From Streptomyces sp. VRA16 Mangrove soil (GTDB taxonomy: Bacteria > Actinomycetota > Actinomycetes > Streptomycetales > Streptomycetaceae), in assembly GCF_017377775.1 (NCBI RefSeq), contig NZ_JAFVLN010000009.1, positions 62,001 to 126,000 of the forward strand: a DNA stretch of 64,000 nucleotides. Direction: 5' to 3'. The notes beneath the pieces were generated by a model. The model worked only from the letters and a program-made list of their open reading frames with translations, did no database searches and had not been told where the DNA came from. Shown here in pieces: positions 59,882 through 64,000 of this stretch. Numbering within the stretch: position 1 is the stretch's first letter; each line of letters opens with the position of its first letter. The position numbers were made by a program, and so were the translations under genes.

Positions 59882-60317
59882 CCGTGCCGTCCCGGTGTGC
59901 GCGCGGCAGCGGCCGCGTCCAGACGGTGACGCACAGGACGGTGAGCCCGGCGAGCAGGGCCACCCCGAGCGGGATGTGCAGCCACAGTGCGCCCGCGAGG
60001 CCCGCCGCGTACTGCCCGGACTCGGCGATCAGGATCAGGACCGAGGCGACCGCAGGCCACCACCGGCGCGAGCGCCGTGCGGCGACGACGCCGATCACGG
60101 CCTGGACGATGCCGAGGGAGAACGTCACGTCGGCGCCACGGGCGTGCCAGTCGAGGCCGCCGATGTCACCGCTCAAATAGGCTCCGGCGAAGGCCGGTTG
60201 GCCGAACGCGACGGCGGTGTGCACGGTGACGGCGAGCCGCAGAATCCGCGCGCTCACATCAAACGACTTGCCCGTTAGGGCAGTTGAGAGACGTTCGGAG
60301 GTGGACAGGGTTGTCAT
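59874..60317 (-). CDS. Four-TM membrane protein upstream of the multicopper oxidase
   Basis: A 147-aa protein with about four TM helices (LRLAVTVHTAVAFGQPAFAG; VTFSLGIVQAVIGVVAARRS; WPAVASVLILIAESGQYAAG; HIPLGVALLAGLTVLCVTVW). The central Glu in LIAESGQ and three His (VHTAV, DWHARG, WLHIPLG) could bind heme or metal. I do not recognise the family. Starts at 60317 and 60332 are both possible. The stop overlaps the oxidase start, and a LysR gene is divergent 107 bases away, so the pair is probably under its control. Confidence 0.75.
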   Translation of the reverse strand: MTTLSTSERLSTALTGKSFDVSARILRLAVTVHTAVAFGQPAFAGAYLSGDIGGLDWHARGADVTFSLGIVQAVIGVVAARRSRRWWPAVASVLILIAESGQYAAGLAGALWLHIPLGVALLAGLTVLCVTVWTRPLPRAHRDGTDG

Positions 60318-60424
60318 GCCCTCCACGGTCATGCCTCGCACGGCATCGGGTCAAAGATCAATATTGCTAACCTGTTATGCCTTCGGCGTTATGAGACCTG
60401 GTACGGGCCGCGGTGGGAGTCGCA

Positions 60425-61306
60425 ATGGATCTGCACACGCTGGAACAGTTCCTCGTGGTCGCTCGGCTGGAGCACCTCAGCCGCGCCGCGACCGAACTCC
60501 GGGTGGCGCAGCCGTCGTTGAGCCGGACGGTCGCCCGGCTGGAGGCGGAGCTCGGCACTCCGCTCTTCGACCGCTGCGGCCGGATGCGGCTCAACGCCGC
60601 GGGGCGGCTCTTCCGCGACCACGTGGAGCGGGCCCTGGGTGAACTGAACGCGGGGCGGCGGGCCGTCGCCGAGGCGACCTGCAACGGCGTCGGCGGGGTC
60701 CGGCTCGCCGCGGAGACGTTCCTGACGGTCACCGGCCCGCTGACCGCGTTCAAGCGCGCCCACCCCGACGTCGACGTCGAACTGCACCAGATGGCGGCCA
60801 CCGACATGCACCGGGCGCTGCGGGCCCACGAGGTCGACCTGTGCGTCGCCTCTCAGCCGATCCCCGGTGCCGGCCTGGACAGCGTCCATCTGCACGACGA
60901 GCCCGTCTGGCTGGCCGTGCCGCCCGAGCACCCGCTGACCTCGCGCGCCTCGGTGCGCATCGACGAGCTGCGGGACGAGCCGTTCGTGATCTCCCGTCCG
61001 GGGCACTGGCAGCGCCGGCTGCTGGACCAGCTCTTCGCCGCCCGGAACCTGAGCCCGCGCATCGTCTGCGAGGGCGACGAGCCCGCCGCGACGTCGATGC
61101 TGGTGAGCGCCGGCATGGGGCTGTCGCTCGTGCCGGACGTCGCCCGTCTGGCCGACGTGTCCGCGCCGGGGTCCTGGCTGCGCGTCGAGGACCCCGGCTG
61201 TGTCCGCACCCTCACCCTGCATCGCGCCGCGGGCAGCCGGTGGCCGTCCGCGGTCCGGCTGATGCACACCGCGCTGACCACCTGGGCGTGGGGCGGAACG
61301 TCCTAG
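60425..61306 (+). CDS. LysR-family regulator
   Basis: A 293-aa LysR protein. The HTH at residues 1-60 (MDLHTLEQFLVVARLEHLSR ... VAQPSLSRTVARLEAELGT) and the effector domain (VELHQMAATDMHRALRAHEV, SMLVSAGMGLSLVPD) are intact. GGGAG stands five bases before ATG 60425. It is divergent from the membrane protein and multicopper oxidase pair. The intergenic DNA contains CAATATTG near 60359, a short palindrome. Its stop overlaps that of the convergent response-regulator gene by three bases. Confidence 0.92.
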   Translation: MDLHTLEQFLVVARLEHLSRAATELRVAQPSLSRTVARLEAELGTPLFDRCGRMRLNAAGRLFRDHVERALGELNAGRRAVAEATCNGVGGVRLAAETFLTVTGPLTAFKRAHPDVDVELHQMAATDMHRALRAHEVDLCVASQPIPGAGLDSVHLHDEPVWLAVPPEHPLTSRASVRIDELRDEPFVISRPGHWQRRLLDQLFAARNLSPRIVCEGDEPAATSMLVSAGMGLSLVPDVARLADVSAPGSWLRVEDPGCVRTLTLHRAAGSRWPSAVRLMHTALTTWAWGGTS

Positions 61307-61980
61307 CCCGGCTCCGGCTTGCCGTGGGTGGCGATCACGGCCGCCTGGATGCGGCGCTCGACTCCGAGCTTGGCGAGGATCCGCGAGATGTGGTTCTTCA
61401 CGGTCTTCTCCGACAGGTACAGGCGCCGTCCGATCTGTCGGTTGGTGAGGCCCTCCCCGATCAGGTCGAGGATCTCCCGCTCCCGCACCGCGAGCCGGGC
61501 GAGCCGCGGGTCCTGTGCGGGTTCGGCAGGTGGCGGTTCGCGCAGGCTGCGCATGAGGCGGGCGGTGGTCTCCGGGTCGAGCATGGACTGCCCGGACGCC
61601 ACCGTACGGATCGCGGCGAGCAGCTCCTCCCCCTTGACCTGTTTCAGTACGTAGCCCGAGGCGCCCGCCATGATCGAGTCGAGCAGCGCGTCGTCGTCGT
61701 CGAACGAGGTCAGCATCAGACAGGCCAACGTGTCGATCCGGGAGCGCAGTTCACGGCAGACGGTGATGCCGTCGATGTCCGGGACGCGGACGTCGAGCAC
61801 CGCCACGTCGGGGCGGACGGCGGGCCCGCGCGCCAGGGCCTGTTCACCGGTCGCGGCCTCGGCCACCACGGTCAGGTCCGGTTCGCCGTCGAGCAGGTCC
61901 CGCAGCCCGCGCCGGACGAGTTCGTGGTCGTCGAGGAGCAGGATACGAATGGGGGCGGTGCTCGTGTCGGACGTGCTCAT
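61303..61980 (-). CDS. NarL/DevR-type response regulator
   Basis: A 225-aa two-component regulator. The receiver has the acidic pair in ILLLDDHELVRRGLRDLLDG, phospho-acceptor Asp in DVAVLDVRVPDIDG, Thr in LMLTSFDD and Lys in YVLKQVKGEELL. The LuxR HTH reads REREILDLIGEGLTNRQIGR and LSEKTVKNHISRILAKLGVE, and the C-terminus ERRIQAAVIA is typical of DevR/DosR relatives that govern hypoxic responses. GGAGG precedes the start. It is 22 bases after hypE in the same operon, linking hydrogenase maturation to an oxygen or redox signal. Confidence 0.93.
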   Translation of the reverse strand: MSTSDTSTAPIRILLLDDHELVRRGLRDLLDGEPDLTVVAEAATGEQALARGPAVRPDVAVLDVRVPDIDGITVCRELRSRIDTLACLMLTSFDDDDALLDSIMAGASGYVLKQVKGEELLAAIRTVASGQSMLDPETTARLMRSLREPPPAEPAQDPRLARLAVREREILDLIGEGLTNRQIGRRLYLSEKTVKNHISRILAKLGVERRIQAAVIATHGKPEPG

Positions 61981-62002
61981 CACGCCTCCTCACCTTCAAC
62001 CC

Positions 62003-63037
62003 TCAGCAGATACGGGGCAGTTGCTCCCCCATCGGCATCTCCACGATGCGCCCCGCACCGACCAGCGTACGCAGCTCGACCCGTCCGGGCGTCCCCTCGA
62101 CGGCGGTTCCCAGACGCACCGCTTCGGCGCCCTCGGGCAGCGCACGGAGCGCGTCGAGGGCGGCATCCGCGGCGTCCGGGGCGACGAAGGCCACCATGCA
62201 GCCCTCGTTGGCGACGACGAGCGGGTCGAGGCCGAGCAGATCACAGGCGGCGCCCACGACTTCGGGCACCGGAAGGGCGCGTTCCTCGATCGTGACGCCG
62301 ATCCGGGCGTCGCGTGCGATCTCGTTCAGCGCCGCCGCGAGTCCGCCGCGAGTGGGGTCACGCAGGGTGTGCACGGCCTCCCCGCAGCCCGCGAGCGCGC
62401 TGACGAGCCGGTGCAGGGGGCGGGTGTCGGAGGCGATGCCCGCTTCGAAGCCGAGACCTTCGCGGGTGGAGAGGATGGTGGTGCCGTGCAGGCCGATCGG
62501 TCCGGAGAGCAGGATCGCGTCACCGGGGCGAGCGCGGGTGACGGACGGGGTGAGGCCGGGGATGCGCCGGCCGACGCCCGTCGTGGTGAGGAAGAGCCGG
62601 TCGGCGGCGCCGCGCCCGACGACCTTGGTGTCCCCGGTGAGGACGGGGACGCCGACGTCGCGGGCCGCCTTGCCCGCGGACTCCAGGGCGGTGCGCAGCT
62701 CGTCGAGGGGCAGCCCTTCCTCGGCGATGACGGCGAGGGAGAGGGCGACGGGCAGGGCGCCGCGCATGGCGAGGTCGTTGACGGTGCCGTGCACGGCGAG
62801 GCAGCCGATGTCGCCGCCGGGGAACACCAGCGGGTCCACGACGAACGCGTCGGTGGACAGGGCGAGTTCACTGTCTCCGGGCAGCAGTGCCGCGTCCTCC
62901 AGGACACTGTCGGGCGGCGCGCCGAACGCGGGCAGGACGAGGTCGTGGAGGAGTTCGGCGGACAGGCGGCCGCCCGCGCCGTGGCCGAGGAGCAGGGTCT
63001 CCCGGTCGTGGTGCGGGGTCGGGCAGGCGAGCGTCAT
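62003..63037 (-). CDS. hypE: Hydrogenase maturation protein HypE
   Basis: A 344-aa PurM/SelD-like protein that dehydrates the carbamoyl group carried on its C-terminal Cys into cyanide for [NiFe]-hydrogenase. It ends EQLPRIC, the diagnostic PRIC tail. ATP-binding segments include GHGAGGRLSAELLHDLV, VLTGDTKVVGRGAADR and RDPTRGGLAAALNEIA. GGAGGA stands nine bases before the ATG. The start overlaps the HypD stop by four bases, and the DevR-like regulator follows. Hydrogenase structural genes are not in the window. Confidence 0.95.
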   Translation of the reverse strand: MTLACPTPHHDRETLLLGHGAGGRLSAELLHDLVLPAFGAPPDSVLEDAALLPGDSELALSTDAFVVDPLVFPGGDIGCLAVHGTVNDLAMRGALPVALSLAVIAEEGLPLDELRTALESAGKAARDVGVPVLTGDTKVVGRGAADRLFLTTTGVGRRIPGLTPSVTRARPGDAILLSGPIGLHGTTILSTREGLGFEAGIASDTRPLHRLVSALAGCGEAVHTLRDPTRGGLAAALNEIARDARIGVTIEERALPVPEVVGAACDLLGLDPLVVANEGCMVAFVAPDAADAALDALRALPEGAEAVRLGTAVEGTPGRVELRTLVGAGRIVEMPMGEQLPRIC

Positions 63038-64000
63038 GGCGTGGTCCTCCGGGGGGTGACGGTGCGGGGGCGGCCCGCCGAGTGGAAGGCCGCGCAGGTG
63101 CCCTCGGTGGAGACCATGGGCGCGCCGAGCGGGGTGCGGGGGGTGCAGCGGGTGCCGTAGGCGGTGCAGTCGGTGGGCAGCGCGGCGCCGGTGAGGATGG
63201 CGCCCGCGATGCACTCGGGGTCCTCGACGGAGCGCAGTCCGGCGATGTCGAAGCGGCGTACGGCGTCGAACGTCGCGTACTCCGGGGCGAGTTCGAGGCC
63301 GCTGGCCGGGAGGATGCCGATGCCGCGCCAGGCCCGGTCCGTGACGCGGAAGACCCGCTCCAGGGCGCTCTGCGCCTCGGTGTTGCCGTCGCGGCGCACG
63401 GCCCGCGCGTACTGGTTCTCGACGGTGTGCCGCCCGCTCTCCAGCTGCCGTACGGCCATCAGGACGCCTTCGAGCAGGTCGAGCGGTTCGAACCCGGTGA
63501 CGACGATGGGGACTCGGTACCGCTCGGCGATGGGTTCGTAGGCGCGCCAGCCCATGACCGCGCACACGTGTCCTGCGGCGAGGAACGCCTCGACCTCGCA
63601 GTCCGGGTCGTCGAGGAGCGCGGTCATGGCGGGCGGGACGAGGACGTGGCTGACGAGGACCGAGAAGTTGGTGAGGCCGAGCCGCGCCGCGTGCCGTACG
63701 GCCATCGCGTTGGCGGGGGCGGTGGTCTCGAAGCCGACGGCGAGGAACACGACCTGCCGGTCGGGCAGTCGCGTGGCGATGCGGACGGCGTCCATGGGGG
63801 TGTAGACGACGCGTACGTCGGCGCCGCGGGCGCGCAGGGTCAGCAGGTCGGTGCGGGATCCGGGCACGCGCAGCATGTCGCCGAAGCTGGTGAACACGGT
63901 GCCGGGGGTGGCGGCGATCGCCATGGCCCGGTCGAGCGTCTCCAGCGGGGTGACGCAGACCGGGCAGCCGGGGCCGTGGATCATGCGGATCCCGGCGGGC
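63034..64000 (-). CDS. hypD: Hydrogenase maturation protein HypD, N-terminus outside the window
   Basis: The visible part covers over 320 residues and begins before position 64000, so the start is missing. It carries the iron-binding motif IHGPGCPVCVTPLE, VVFLAVGFETTAPANAM, GHVCAVMGWRAYEPIAERY, VVTGFEPLDLLEGVLM and, near the C-terminus, the cysteine region with CIAGAILTGAALPTDCTAYG and CAAF. HypD with HypC assembles the Fe(CN)2CO moiety. The stop overlaps the hypE start (ATGA), giving coupled translation in the order hypD-hypE-regulator. Confidence 0.95.
   Translation of the reverse strand, partial: PAGIRMIHGPGCPVCVTPLETLDRAMAIAATPGTVFTSFGDMLRVPGSRTDLLTLRARGADVRVVYTPMDAVRIATRLPDRQVVFLAVGFETTAPANAMAVRHAARLGLTNFSVLVSHVLVPPAMTALLDDPDCEVEAFLAAGHVCAVMGWRAYEPIAERYRVPIVVTGFEPLDLLEGVLMAVRQLESGRHTVENQYARAVRRDGNTEAQSALERVFRVTDRAWRGIGILPASGLELAPEYATFDAVRRFDIAGLRSVEDPECIAGAILTGAALPTDCTAYGTRCTPRTPLGAPMVSTEGTCAAFHSAGRPRTVTPRRTTP

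Noticed and set aside
56129..59929. A 1266-aa open frame on the plus strand
   Set aside because: It runs antisense to nudix, lnt and the multicopper oxidase, has repetitive Val/Gly/Arg/Asp composition and no domain. It is a high-GC shadow.
1..64000. CRISPR array, tRNA or rRNA genes
   Set aside because: I saw no regularly spaced repeats beyond the short operator-like pairs and no cloverleaf-like TTCGA-containing segment with flanking acceptor stems; a tRNA scan would settle it.

Overview
The window looks like chromosomal DNA of a Streptomyces or close relative. GC is high and GTG/TTG starts are frequent. There are two SsgA-like sporulation proteins, a SARP regulator, two giant LuxR (LAL) ATPase regulators and TTA codons confined to a few regulators. 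About 0-56 kb is accessory DNA: regulators, oxidoreductases, hydrolases and many broken genes. From about 56 kb to the right edge the DNA is compact and core-like (NUDIX hydrolase, Lnt, multicopper oxidase, hypE, hypD) with no visible decay.

Left part (0-37.4 kb). In order: a short-chain dehydrogenase (SDR), cytochrome P450, alpha/beta hydrolase, SsgA-like protein, NarL-type regulator, a cNMP-binding/thioredoxin-reductase-like flavoprotein without CxxC, MBL hydrolase, TetR, DUF1269 protein, and a second SDR behind two perfect palindromes. Then come a LAL regulator with an alpha/beta hydrolase, a second SsgA-like protein, USP, and a cupin divergent from a LysR. Next are Dps, DUF2630 and an in-frame zwf-opcA chimera, then PqqD-like, MarR, an unknown 239-aa protein with an alcohol dehydrogenase, a LysR, a short SARP-NB-ARC, an RclA/MerA-like flavoprotein, NAD-malic enzyme and a second LAL. 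Relics in between include two alpha/beta hydrolases, a TetR, a LuxR tail and an IS5-type transposase piece.

Middle part (37.4-47.9 kb). Two HxlR regulators bracket a shattered MFS gene. Two decayed IS3-family copies in the same orientation lie at 40.03 and 46.97 kb. Between them are an alpha/beta hydrolase, an enoyl-CoA hydratase and a tightly overlapping operon: a three-subunit cobalt nitrile hydratase/thiocyanate hydrolase-like enzyme (beta split into two genes, alpha with VCTLCSC), an aquaporin-family channel, an unknown 147-aa protein, a NiCoT cobalt/nickel permease and a 45-aa ORF. The logic is metal import, small-solute passage and a cobalt enzyme. I regard this as the most interesting system in the window.

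Right-middle part (47.9-56 kb) is a gene graveyard: rpmJ (bL36) with a nonsense codon, followed by a perfect 26-bp hairpin, then remnants of an acyl-CoA synthetase, an HpnD-like squalene/phytoene synthase and trxB-trxA. An intact HdeD-like membrane protein and an intact Mrr-like endonuclease sit among them. Frameshifted CoiA-like and DUF4238 genes and a tyrosine recombinase remnant suggest a decayed integrative element carrying nucleases.

Right end (56-64 kb). A NUDIX hydrolase and Lnt are followed by a Tat-type multicopper oxidase coupled to a four-TM protein and divergent from a LysR, then a hypD-hypE-DevR-like operon that runs off the window. No tRNA, rRNA or CRISPR array was recognised.
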